From: a virus
Direction: 5' to 3' (one strand)
Length of the DNA stretch: 22,204 nt
Virus record (IMG/VR): IMGVR_UViG_3300030099_001113
Span: 1-22,204 of that record
In this document: piece by piece, positions 4,902 through 12,149 of the stretch
Layout of the letters: each line of letters starts with the position of its first letter
Numbering within the stretch: position 1 is the stretch's first letter
Translations under genes and position numbers: made by a program
Notes under the pieces: generated by a model
Database searches by the model: none
What the model was told of the DNA's origin: nothing
Seen by the model: the letters and a program-made list of their open reading frames with translations, nothing else

Positions 4902-6557
4902 ATGAAAAAGGTCGTACTTGACATAGAAACGGACGATCTAAACGCTACCGTGATTCACGTCGCCGTTTGTAAAGAAGTAGGCGCGAACTCACATGTCGTG
5001 TTTGGTGGACCGAATGGCAAACCTATCACTATGCTTGTCCCTTATCTTCAGAGCGCAGATAAGATCATCATGCATAATGGAATGTCATTCGATCTACCAA
5101 CTGTCAATCGATTGTTAGAATCAAATATCTCTTACGGTAAGGTAGTCGATACGCTTCTGCTATCGCAGTTACACAATCCTATCATCGATAAGGGACACTC
5201 TCTTGCTGAATGGGGAGAGCGTTTCGGTTTAGCTAAGATCGACTTTCACGATTGGTCAGGCTATTCCGAAAGTATGGAAACTTATTGTAAACGAGACGTA
5301 GACATCACTGAAAAACTCTACACTCATTTTTCAAGCCACGCCTCAGACTTTTCTAAACGCAGCGTCGATCTGGAACACGCAGTTCGAAGAGCTATAAACA
5401 TTCAGGAAGATAATGGATTTTATATAGACACAAAAGAAGCAAATCTTCTTCTTTGTGAATTGAATGATGAGTCGTTCAAAATCGAAAAAGAAATGCAGGA
5501 AACTTTTGAACCTACAATTTTACCGCGTAAAAGAATACAAGATAAAATTGTTCCGTTCAATCCTCAAAGCCGACAACAAATAGCTGACCGACTGATGAAG
5601 CGTGGGTGGCAACCTACTGAATTTACTGAGAAAAGCGGCAACCCGGTTGTTAATGAAAAGACCTTGGGAGAGTGTGAACTTCCTGAAGCCAAGCAGCTAC
5701 TTCGTTATATGTTGTTGAAAAAGAGAGAGGCTCAGATCAACTCTTGGTTAAAGGTAGTCAATGCCGAAACCAACCGTGTTCACGGTAGAGTTATAACTAT
5801 CGGTGCAGTAACAAATCGAATGACGCACAACAGTCCTAACATGGCTCAAGTTCCAGCAGTCTACTCTCCCTACGGAACTGAATGCAGAAGTTGTTGGACA
5901 GTAGAAGATAAAGAAAATTATAGATTGGTTGGTGCTGATAGTTCTGGTTTAGAACTTCGCTGCCTAGCTCACTACATTAAAGACGATGACTATACTCGTG
6001 AGATACTGGAGGGGGACATTCATACAGCCAATCAGAAGATGGCTGGTCTACCTACTAGGGACAATGCCAAGACCTTTATCTACGCCTTCTTATATGGCGC
6101 TGGAGCGGCAAAGATAGGAAGCATTGTCGGTAAAGATTTTGAAGAAGGACAGAAACTGATTGGCAGCTTTCTCGAAAAGATGCCCAAGCTCTCGAAGTGG
6201 CGAAACGAAGTAATGGAAGAAGCTGAAGGATCTAATAAAGTGAAAGCTCTGGACGGAAGATATCTTCATGTTCGTAGCTCTCACTCTTCCGTTAACACTC
6301 TTCTTCAGGGAGCCGGTGCTATCATCTGTAAAGATTGGTTGACACAGATAATGTCGTTGGTTAAGGTCAAAGGACTTGACGCTCAACCCGTAGCAAATGT
6401 TCACGATGAAGTTCAGTTTGAGGTTCACCTGAAAGACGCAGAGGAGTTTTCCAAGCTCACTCATCAGGCTACGAAACAAACAGAAGAAAGTCTGTCGGTA
6501 AACTGTCCGCTGGATAGCGAAGCAAAGATTGGTTTTAACTGGGCTGAGACACACTAA
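4902..6557 (+). CDS. family A DNA polymerase with 3'-5' exonuclease (T7 gp5-like)
   Basis: Replicative DNA polymerase of 551 aa, shorter than T7 gp5 (704 aa). The exonuclease is intact: Exo I D7/E9 (LDIETDD), Exo II near D64 (HNGMSFD), Exo III Y128...D132 (YCKRD). The polymerase domain has motif A D346 (GADSSGLELR), motif B RDNAKTFIYAFLYGAG (386-401), which differs from T7 at one residue as I recall it, and motif C HDE at 501-503. Tyr394 is at the position of T7 Tyr526 and E. coli Phe762, which sets nucleotide discrimination. The region between exonuclease and fingers is short, so a T7-style thioredoxin-binding loop is probably reduced or absent. Its TAA overlaps the next ATG by one base. Confidence 0.95.
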   Translation: MKKVVLDIETDDLNATVIHVAVCKEVGANSHVVFGGPNGKPITMLVPYLQSADKIIMHNGMSFDLPTVNRLLESNISYGKVVDTLLLSQLHNPIIDKGHSLAEWGERFGLAKIDFHDWSGYSESMETYCKRDVDITEKLYTHFSSHASDFSKRSVDLEHAVRRAINIQEDNGFYIDTKEANLLLCELNDESFKIEKEMQETFEPTILPRKRIQDKIVPFNPQSRQQIADRLMKRGWQPTEFTEKSGNPVVNEKTLGECELPEAKQLLRYMLLKKREAQINSWLKVVNAETNRVHGRVITIGAVTNRMTHNSPNMAQVPAVYSPYGTECRSCWTVEDKENYRLVGADSSGLELRCLAHYIKDDDYTREILEGDIHTANQKMAGLPTRDNAKTFIYAFLYGAGAAKIGSIVGKDFEEGQKLIGSFLEKMPKLSKWRNEVMEEAEGSNKVKALDGRYLHVRSSHSSVNTLLQGAGAIICKDWLTQIMSLVKVKGLDAQPVANVHDEVQFEVHLKDAEEFSKLTHQATKQTEESLSVNCPLDSEAKIGFNWAETH

Positions 6558-7114
6558 TGATAGAGATTGAAATAACAGACGAGATGCGAAAGTCTGCATT
6601 CGATAAGTCGATGGAGATGGGCCAGCTTCGAAACTCTATTACACAGGGAAAGCATAACGAGTATGGTTTCCTTGGTGAAGCAATGGTGGCTAAGTATCTC
6701 AACTGCGATACCTATAACACCTACGAATATGATATAATTTTACAGGACGGTACGCGGCTAGAAGTTAAAAGTAAGCCAACACCGCACAAGCCCCCTGATT
6801 GGTATGAAGTTAACCTATCCGCTCTTAATCCTAATCAACGGTGCGACTACTATGTATTTTGTCGTATCATGAAAGACAGAAGTAAGGGTTGGATTGTCGG
6901 TTACGATAGCCGAGAGGACTATCTGAAGACAGCCAAGCTTTATAAGAAAGGCGAAAAGTTTTCAAGAAGTGAATATATCGTCAGATCGGATTGCTACATT
7001 AAAGAGATAAAAAATTTGCAGCAGCCGAAAAAACTTCTTGACATTGCTTCGGAGGCCAATTATGCTCCTCCGCAAGTTAGTAGTAAGAGTAGTACCGAAA
7101 CTAAACGAATCTAA
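6557..7114 (+). CDS. PD-(D/E)XK-type endonuclease (putative)
   Basis: A 185-residue protein with a restriction-endonuclease-like core: E41 in GFLGEAMVAKYL, D59 in YDIILQDG and E69-V-K71 in RLEVKSK. These match the E...D...ExK metal-binding pattern of PD-(D/E)XK nucleases. The C-terminal 30 residues (from about 155) look disordered and rich in Ser, Lys and Pro. The start overlaps the polymerase stop (TAATG), so it is probably translated with it. In T7-like replication clusters such nucleases process host or phage DNA, but the exact substrate here is unknown. A resolvase or nicking activity is possible. The fold call rests on motifs only. Confidence 0.75.
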   Translation: MIEIEITDEMRKSAFDKSMEMGQLRNSITQGKHNEYGFLGEAMVAKYLNCDTYNTYEYDIILQDGTRLEVKSKPTPHKPPDWYEVNLSALNPNQRCDYYVFCRIMKDRSKGWIVGYDSREDYLKTAKLYKKGEKFSRSEYIVRSDCYIKEIKNLQQPKKLLDIASEANYAPPQVSSKSSTETKRI

Positions 7115-7142
7115 CCGAAACTCATAAAAGGAACTTAAAATA

Positions 7143-7634
7143 ATGGCAGTGATCTCTGGAAAAGCTTTTTGGGCAAAAGTCTATCAGCCCCAAGCATCCA
7201 AGTTCAACCCCGATGATTATCGTTATTCTATTGACGTTGGTCAGCTTGACGAACGTAACATCAAGCTTGCCGAAGACCTTGGCATGGATGTTAAGACTGA
7301 TGAAGTCATCGAAGGTAAGCCCTATTCGGGTCAGCGTGGAAGGTACGTTACAATTCGTAACTACGCCAAGAGTCAGAATGGCTCAGACAATCCACGCCCC
7401 CGTGTCGTAGATGCTCAGACAAATCCGATGACCAAGCTTATTGGTAACGGGTCTGATGTAAACGTTCTGTTTGACGTGTCCCCTTATAAGCGTGGTCCGC
7501 GTGAAGGACAGAACGGTTTCTATCTGAAGGGTGTTCAGGTAGTTAGTCTTGTAGAGTACGAAGGTGCAGGTGACAGTGGTGGTTCTTTCGCCGCTGTTGA
7601 CGGCGGTTACGTCGAAGAAGCCGCTCCTTTTTAA
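7143..7634 (+). CDS. single-stranded DNA-binding protein (T7 gp2.5-like)
   Basis: A 163-residue protein fitting the phage gp2.5-type SSB pattern: an N-terminal strand-rich region (ISGKAFWAKVYQP), a central GNGSDVNVLFDV (101-112) that is common in this group, and a Gly-rich linker (GAGDSGGSFAAVDGG). It ends in an acidic tail closing with aromatic Phe (YVEEAAPF), which in T7 gp2.5 binds polymerase and helicase. It coats single-stranded DNA at the fork. An AAAAGGA ribosome binding site lies at about 7126-7132. It is followed by a strong hairpin (7647-7689) before the exonuclease. Base composition is slightly richer in G and C than its neighbours, as often seen for highly expressed genes. Confidence 0.88.
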   Translation: MAVISGKAFWAKVYQPQASKFNPDDYRYSIDVGQLDERNIKLAEDLGMDVKTDEVIEGKPYSGQRGRYVTIRNYAKSQNGSDNPRPRVVDAQTNPMTKLIGNGSDVNVLFDVSPYKRGPREGQNGFYLKGVQVVSLVEYEGAGDSGGSFAAVDGGYVEEAAPF

Positions 7635-7646
7635 GCAGTGCGTACC

Positions 7647-7689
7647 GGACGGAGTGAGGGTTTTTCTTTCTCCTTACCTCACTCCGTCC
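7647..7689 (+). terminator. 13-bp perfect hairpin between SSB and exonuclease genes
   Basis: GGACGGAGTGAGG (7647-7659) and CCTCACTCCGTCC (7677-7689) are perfect inverted repeats around a 17-nt pyrimidine-rich loop. No T-tract follows on either strand, so this is not a standard rho-independent terminator. A processing site for a double-strand-specific RNase, or an mRNA-stabilising 3' end for the SSB message, fits better. The next ribosome binding site (AGAGGGA) begins 4 nt after the stem. Confidence 0.7.
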
Positions 7690-7706
7690 ACTAGAGGGAA
7701 GCCACT

Positions 7707-8552
7707 ATGACCGCCAGCTTTGATACACTTGAAGATGATCTCAAGTCCCTTTGGGATAAAGGTATAGAACCTTCTGAAAAAGATTTGGAAGAGTTCGCTG
7801 AGAACATCAAAGAAGCTGTTGTGGCTTCCCTCACTCGCTCTAAGACAGAAGTGGATGGGAAGAGAGAAGTTCTTCGAATGTCTTCTATAGGCAAGCCTAT
7901 GCGTCAGCTATGGTACGCTGCTAGAGAAGATGCTAAAGCAGAGAACTTTTCTTACTCTACTCTCCTCAAGTTTCTTTACGGCTCTATCATCGAAGAGCTT
8001 CTTGTCTTACTCGTAAAAACCGCTGGTCATTCCGTTACTGGTCAACAAGAAGAGCACGATATAGAAGGTGTAAAAGGTCATTCAGACGGTCGCATTGACG
8101 GAGTTCTAGTTGATTTCAAATCAGCTTCAGGCCGTTCTCTTCTTAAGTTTAAAAATAAAAATATTTTCTTTGACGATCCGTTTGGTTATATCGCTCAGAT
8201 AAGTGCCTATGCTGAAAAGAAAAAGGATGATCGTGCAGCCTTTGTCGTTATGGATAAACAGGCTGGAGAGTTAGTTACGATGGAGCTTAGTCGATCAGAA
8301 ATGATCGATCCAATGAAAAGAATAGCTGATCTTAAAGAAGCTTTATCGAAGGATACGCCTCCTGATCTTTGTTATTGGGATGAAGAAGATGGAAAGTCTG
8401 GTAATAGAAAGCTGGCAGTTGGGTGCTCATACTGTCAGTTTAAAAGTAAGTGTTGGCCTAATCTCAGAGCTTTTAAGTATTCGAATGGTACTAGGTTTCT
8501 AACGGTCGTAGAACGAGAACCGAATGTCGAAGAAGTCTTTGTTGAACAATAA
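7707..8552 (+). CDS. RecB/Cas4-like PD-(D/E)XK exonuclease
   Basis: A 281-residue nuclease of the RecB/Cas4-like PD-(D/E)XK group, probably replacing T7 gp6 as the exonuclease that degrades host DNA and processes ends. Motifs: MSSIGKPMRQLWYAAR (58-73), typical of phage RecB-like nucleases; YGSIIEELL (91-99); HSDGRIDG (125-132) with D131; DFKS (136-139) with K138; and QISAYAE (164-170), the Q-x3-Y motif. C240, C243 and C249 (C-x2-C-x5-C) match the C-terminal Cys set that holds an iron-sulfur cluster in Cas4 and AddB. The usual N-terminal Cys is missing from the QLWY region, so C222 could be the fourth ligand, or the cluster may be lost. Its 3' end overlaps the next gene by 29 nt. Confidence 0.85.
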   Translation: MTASFDTLEDDLKSLWDKGIEPSEKDLEEFAENIKEAVVASLTRSKTEVDGKREVLRMSSIGKPMRQLWYAAREDAKAENFSYSTLLKFLYGSIIEELLVLLVKTAGHSVTGQQEEHDIEGVKGHSDGRIDGVLVDFKSASGRSLLKFKNKNIFFDDPFGYIAQISAYAEKKKDDRAAFVVMDKQAGELVTMELSRSEMIDPMKRIADLKEALSKDTPPDLCYWDEEDGKSGNRKLAVGCSYCQFKSKCWPNLRAFKYSNGTRFLTVVEREPNVEEVFVEQ

Positions 8553-8961
8553 TCGTTATGGAAATAGAAAGGGAAAGTTTAGATCAAACTTTGAAAAAAC
8601 TGTAGCGGAAGACTTAGAAAAGAGAAGTGTAGAGTATGAGTTTGAACCCTACACTATTCCGTACATAGTACCTGCAAAGAACAGAACTTATCTTCCAGAT
8701 TTTATTCTTCCTAATGGTGTCTTAGTAGAGTGTAAGGGCTGGTTTAATCTAGAAGACAGACAGAAAATGCTATACGTCCGTGATTGTAATCCCGGCTTGG
8801 ATATTCGAATACTTCTTATGTCACCTAAAGCTAAAATATCTAAGAAGAGTAAAACGACTGTAGCGGAATGGTGTGACAAGAATGGATTTATCTGGGCTGA
8901 GAAAGTGGTGCCGAAAGAATGGTTGAGAAAGAAGGGGAAGCGCAAGAAGAGTTCTTCGTAA
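8524..8961 (+). CDS. endonuclease I-like Holliday junction resolvase (T7 gp3-like)
   Basis: A 145-residue homolog of T7 endonuclease I (149 aa), which cuts branched DNA and Holliday junctions and helps break down host DNA. Alignment with T7 gp3 from memory is clear over most of the length: GKFRSNFEK, PYIVPAKNRTYLPDFILPNG, VECKG and LDIRIL. Catalytic residues map to E24, D59, E69 and K71 (E20, D55, E65 and K67 in T7). The basic C-terminal tail (LRKKGKRKKSSS) is typical. The ribosome binding site is weak, and the gene starts 29 nt inside the exonuclease gene, so translation is probably coupled. The ATG at 8558 is out of frame. Confidence 0.92.
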   Translation: MSKKSLLNNNRYGNRKGKFRSNFEKTVAEDLEKRSVEYEFEPYTIPYIVPAKNRTYLPDFILPNGVLVECKGWFNLEDRQKMLYVRDCNPGLDIRILLMSPKAKISKKSKTTVAEWCDKNGFIWAEKVVPKEWLRKKGKRKKSSS

Positions 8962-9347
8962 GCGTATCATCTCTTAATGAAGAAGGATTTGATTTTTCTT
9001 GGAGTGACTTAGGTTTCGATTATTCAAACATTGAAACAGATGAAACAAAAAGTTCTCCATCTAGTCCTGAAAGAATGATGTTTATTGCGGTCTTCATTCA
9101 AAGCTTGTTAGACGCTACCAAAGAAAAATATGAAGGAGAGCCTACTGAATCCGTTAATAATCGAAGAGCAGCGCACAAATGGTTTAGTGTACCTTCGTGC
9201 GTCACTGCTTCTACCTTCGAGCCTATCTGTGAGCTAGCGGGTATCGATCCAGACTATGCGAGAAGGTATTATAAAAAAGTTGTTGACGGTGATATTGAGT
9301 TTCCATATCGTAGAATTAACGTGTTAATCAACGCTTCAAAGGATTAA
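8919..9347 (+). CDS. hypothetical phage protein with AGIDPDYARR motif (142 aa)
   Basis: This 142-residue protein starts 43 nt inside the resolvase gene. The first 50 residues are acidic and probably disordered (EKEGEAQEE, NIETDETKSSPSSPE). The rest is a helical domain with MMFIAVFIQSLLDATKEKY, NNRRAAHKWF and FEPICELAGIDPDYARRYY. The pattern 'RxxAxxWF...FxxICxLAGIDPDxxRR' is one I recall from small proteins of alphaproteobacterial prophages and phages, without a known function. The final helices could form a DNA-binding helix-turn-helix, which I cannot confirm. The start is uncertain: no strong ribosome binding site precedes ATG 8919, and a later start is possible. Confidence 0.65.
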   Translation: MVEKEGEAQEEFFVSVSSLNEEGFDFSWSDLGFDYSNIETDETKSSPSSPERMMFIAVFIQSLLDATKEKYEGEPTESVNNRRAAHKWFSVPSCVTASTFEPICELAGIDPDYARRYYKKVVDGDIEFPYRRINVLINASKD

Positions 9348-9350
9348 GAA

Positions 9351-9695
9351 ATGAAGTATGAACATTGGAAAGAGTTAATAGAAGCAGAAAAAGATGGAGA
9401 GGATTCTATCTTATACATGACAAATCCTGTTAACGAAAAACATGATGAAGTTTCAAGACCGGCACACTACAACCGTAGTGGTATTGAAGCTATTAAAGCC
9501 ATCGAAGCTAGCATGTCAGAAGTAGAGTTTCTTGGCTATCTCAAAGGAAATATTCTCAAGTATCTTTGGAGATATGCTTATAAAGATAATCCAAAGAAAG
9601 ACATAGCTAAAGCTCGTTGGTATCTTGATCTTCTCTATAATCAGATTGTAGACTTGGATCAAAAAGAACTGTCTAACAAGTTGAAAAACCTGTAG
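9351..9695 (+). CDS. DUF3310 family protein (T7 gp1.7-like region)
   Basis: A 114-residue protein whose C-terminal two thirds carry the DUF3310 signature: VSRPAHYNRSGIEAIKAIEA (35-54), GYLKGNILKYLWRY (62-75) and KDIAKARWYLDLL (83-95). In T7 this domain lies in gp1.7, reported to act as a nucleotide kinase, so a role in nucleotide supply is plausible. The domain alone does not prove kinase activity, and no P-loop is visible. AAAGGA at 9337-9342 is the ribosome binding site. It is the last gene before promoter copy 2. A weak hairpin over its stop leads into the shared T-tract. Confidence 0.82.
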   Translation: MKYEHWKELIEAEKDGEDSILYMTNPVNEKHDEVSRPAHYNRSGIEAIKAIEASMSEVEFLGYLKGNILKYLWRYAYKDNPKKDIAKARWYLDLLYNQIVDLDQKELSNKLKNL

Positions 9696-9707
9696 AAAAT
9701 TTTTTTC

Positions 9708-9739
9708 TTGCTAGCGCGCTGCGGCGCTGCTAATATGGT
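9708..9739 (+). promoter_or_regulatory. promoter of the ribonucleotide reductase operon (module copy 2)
   Basis: This region repeats the arrangement upstream of the primase-helicase: AATTTTTTTCTTG (9698-9710), GCGCTGCT (9723-9730 region), TATGGT (9734-9739) and TCCGG (9742-9746), then AAAGGAG and a GTG start. The -35 is TTGCTA (9708-9713). TATGGT lies 20 nt after it; TAATAT (9731-9736) lies at the ideal 17 nt, so the true -10 is uncertain. CAAGTT (9677-9682) and AACCTG (9687-9692) form a weak, mismatched hairpin before the T-tract, so some termination of the upstream message is possible. Confidence 0.6.
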
Positions 9740-9769
9740 TGTCCGGCCTTAACGAAAGGAGTTTACTCA

Positions 9770-9970
9770 GTGCAATATATAGTTCAACCCAACCCCAAAC
9801 ATGATTATCTTTCTTCTCGTAGTGCTTCTAATCAGCTTGTAAGCAATATAGAAGAGTTCTGGTCAAAGAAGGGATATACTAATGTACGTGCTTGGGTTGA
9901 AAAAGAAGAGTACGGTAGTAAGCATATCTATGTAGTGCGGTCAAATCTCTCTCTAAGACCTACCCCCTAA
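9770..9970 (+). CDS. small hypothetical protein, first gene after promoter copy 2 (66 aa)
   Basis: This gene starts with GTG 9770, 8 nt after AAAGGAG (9755-9761), and gives 66 residues beginning MQYIVQPNPKHDYLSSRS. It is soluble, with a probable strand-helix-strand pattern: IVQPN, SNIEEFWSKKGY, VRAWVEKEEYGSKHIYVVRS. No known motif is seen. It is the leader gene of the ribonucleotide reductase operon, so it should be made early and at a high level. The ribosome binding site of the reductase (ATAAAGGAGA) follows 19 nt after its stop. I do not recognise a family. Confidence 0.65.
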   Translation: MQYIVQPNPKHDYLSSRSASNQLVSNIEEFWSKKGYTNVRAWVEKEEYGSKHIYVVRSNLSLRPTP

Positions 9971-9998
9971 CTAATTCTAAACATAAAGGAGAACTGAC

Positions 9999-11684
9999 AT
10001 GGCTACGTTTCGTAGCAATGAAAACCCCATGTTTCGCTCAAAATTCAGCGAAGATATCTTCAAACATAAATATGCTCATCATAGTTGTGAGACTTGGGAT
10101 GCACTAGCATCAACTCTTGTTGATGACGTGTGTCAGGATTATCTGTCCAAGGATGATAAAGATGAGCTAAAACGTATGATCACTGACCTTAAATTTATTC
10201 CGGGTGGTCGATATCTTTATTATGCTGGTCGTGATAACAAGTTCTTTAACAACTGTTATCTTCTACGTGCAGAGGAAGACACCAGAGAAAATTGGGCAGA
10301 CATCTCTTGGAAGGCTGAGTCGTGCCTGATGACAGGTGGCGGCATTGGAGTAGACTACTCTGTTTATCGTGAAGAAGGCCGTCTTCTAAACGGTACAGGT
10401 GGACTAGCGTCTGGTCCTATTCCAAAGATGCAGATGGTCAACGAGATTGGTCGCAGGGTTATGCAGGGCGGTAGTCGTAGGTCTGCTATCTATGCTAGCT
10501 TAAACTGGAAGCATCCTGATGTAGACAAATTTCTTACTAGCAAAAACTGGTACGATATGCCAGTAGGAGACACGGGCTTTAGTATTGGTCAGGTTAAAGA
10601 GCAGGACTTTAATTTTATTGCTCCTCTTGATATGACAAACATCAGTGTAAACTATGATACAGAATGGTTACTTAATTATTGGAGGACAGGAGATGTTGGG
10701 AGTACTTTTAAGCAGAATGTTAGACAAGCCTTATCTACCGCCGAACCGGGGTTCTCGTTCAATTTCTTCGAGAAGGAAAATGAGACGTTACGGAACGCTT
10801 GTACGGAGGTTACATCTGAGGATGATAGTGACGTGTGCAATCTTGGGTCTATTAATATGGGACGTATTGATAACCTGAAAGATTTTTCTGATTGTGTAGA
10901 GCTTGCTACTAAGTTTCTGTTATGTGGCACACTCAGAGCCAAGCTTCCCTACGAAAAGGTATATAGAGTTAGAGAGAAGAACCGTAGGCTGGGCCTTGGC
11001 CTGATGGGTATGCATGAATGGTTAATCAAAGGAGGACACAAGTATGAAGTCACTGATGGTCTTCACAAGTGGCTGGCCGTCTATAAAGGCGTCAGCGACA
11101 ATACTAGTCGTTCACTGGCTGATAGCCTTTCAATTTCTCGTCCTGTGGCTAATCGGGCTATCGCCCCCACCGGAAGCATTGGCATACTGGCTGGCACCAG
11201 TACTGGTGTTGAGCCTATATTTGCAGTGGCGTATAAGCGCAGGTATCTAAAGGGAGGCAATCGCTGGCACTATCAGTATGTGGTAGACAGTGCAGCGCAA
11301 GAGATCATTGATCTTTATGGTGTTGCTCCTAATAAGATTGAGTCCGCTCTTGATCTGGCAGAAGACTATAAACGTCGTATGAAGTTTCAAGCTGACGTTC
11401 AAGACTATGTCGATATGTCCATCAGTAGTACTATTAATCTTCCTAAGTGGGGAACTAAACTTAATAATGAAGATACCGTCGATAGTTTTTCTGAAACTCT
11501 TGCTTCTTATGCTCACCGCTTACGTGGTTTCACGGTATATCCAGACGGTTGTAGGGGTGGGCAACCTTTGACATCCGTTCCCTACTCTGAGGCTGTAGAT
11601 AAGCTGGGTGAAGAGTTTGAAGAGAGTGTCGAGACGCATGACATATGCGACATTACTGGACACGGTGGAAGCTGCGGAGTATAA
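9999..11684 (+). CDS. adenosylcobalamin-dependent (class II) ribonucleotide reductase
   Basis: This enzyme reduces ribonucleotides to deoxyribonucleotides using vitamin B12, supplying dNTPs for phage replication without oxygen or a small subunit. Key sites: C86 (FNNCYLL), active-site pattern N266-A-C268-T-E270 with C268 the likely thiyl radical, C280 (SDVCNLGSIN), the loop APTGSIGILAGTSTGVEPIF (389-408) and the C-terminal redox pair C550/C559 (CDITGHGGSC). At 561 aa it is well under the roughly 740 aa of the monomeric Lactobacillus enzyme, and no ATP cone is seen. Short forms occur in marine phages. ATAAAGGAGA precedes the ATG. Adenosylcobalamin must come from the host, which fits B12-making marine alphaproteobacteria (inference). 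Confidence 0.93.
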   Translation: MATFRSNENPMFRSKFSEDIFKHKYAHHSCETWDALASTLVDDVCQDYLSKDDKDELKRMITDLKFIPGGRYLYYAGRDNKFFNNCYLLRAEEDTRENWADISWKAESCLMTGGGIGVDYSVYREEGRLLNGTGGLASGPIPKMQMVNEIGRRVMQGGSRRSAIYASLNWKHPDVDKFLTSKNWYDMPVGDTGFSIGQVKEQDFNFIAPLDMTNISVNYDTEWLLNYWRTGDVGSTFKQNVRQALSTAEPGFSFNFFEKENETLRNACTEVTSEDDSDVCNLGSINMGRIDNLKDFSDCVELATKFLLCGTLRAKLPYEKVYRVREKNRRLGLGLMGMHEWLIKGGHKYEVTDGLHKWLAVYKGVSDNTSRSLADSLSISRPVANRAIAPTGSIGILAGTSTGVEPIFAVAYKRRYLKGGNRWHYQYVVDSAAQEIIDLYGVAPNKIESALDLAEDYKRRMKFQADVQDYVDMSISSTINLPKWGTKLNNEDTVDSFSETLASYAHRLRGFTVYPDGCRGGQPLTSVPYSEAVDKLGEEFEESVETHDICDITGHGGSCGV

Positions 11685-11690
11685 TAAATT

Positions 11691-12149
11691 ATGGCATTAG
11701 TTAGCTTAACTCAGAAAACGGCATGGGTTATTGACGACGATCCTGTTCGTCCTGAGTTAAGCTATGCCTTTAGAACATCAGAGGACAGACACGGTTACGT
11801 TCTTTTAAATGATTTTAATGGAAACATTGAAGCAGCTTGCTGTACCGCAATGTGCTCTTCAGTTCCCAAAACAGTTGAAGAACTGTCTAACTTTTCTGTA
11901 AAAGAAAATACTAGAAACATAGCTGTTTTTTATACTTTATGGTCCTATGCGCGTGGAGCAGGTAGACAAATACTATTTGATATCTATTACGACATAAAAA
12001 ATCACAGACCTTCAGTAGATCGTTTTGTAACTCTTAGTCCCAAGACAGAGGTGGCAGAAAAGTTTCACACGTCAAATGGTGCTATTGTTCTTAGTCGTAA
12101 TGAAGAGAGCGATAACTATGAGTACGTTGAAAGAAAGTTATTTCAATGA
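11691..12149 (+). CDS. conserved phage protein, possibly GNAT-like acetyltransferase fold
   Basis: A 152-residue protein with an N-terminal WVIDDDPVRPELSYAFR, a central AVFYTLWSYARGAGRQILFDIYYDI (about 78-102) and a C-terminal VTLSPKTEVAEKFHTSNGA (about 112-130). The last pattern, 'LSPxTExAxxFHxxNGA', with the preceding G-x-G-R-x-I helix looks like motifs A and B of GNAT acetyltransferases, and I recall similar marine phage proteins. The acceptor is unknown and the fold call is tentative. It lies 6 nt after the reductase stop and overlaps the oxygenase start by 4 nt (ATGA), so it belongs to the same operon. Confidence 0.65.
   Translation: MALVSLTQKTAWVIDDDPVRPELSYAFRTSEDRHGYVLLNDFNGNIEAACCTAMCSSVPKTVEELSNFSVKENTRNIAVFYTLWSYARGAGRQILFDIYYDIKNHRPSVDRFVTLSPKTEVAEKFHTSNGAIVLSRNEESDNYEYVERKLFQ

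Noticed and set aside
6090-6599. Minus-strand 169-aa frame
   Set aside because: Antisense shadow of polymerase motifs B and C; Phe/Leu/Ser-rich as expected for a reverse-strand reading.
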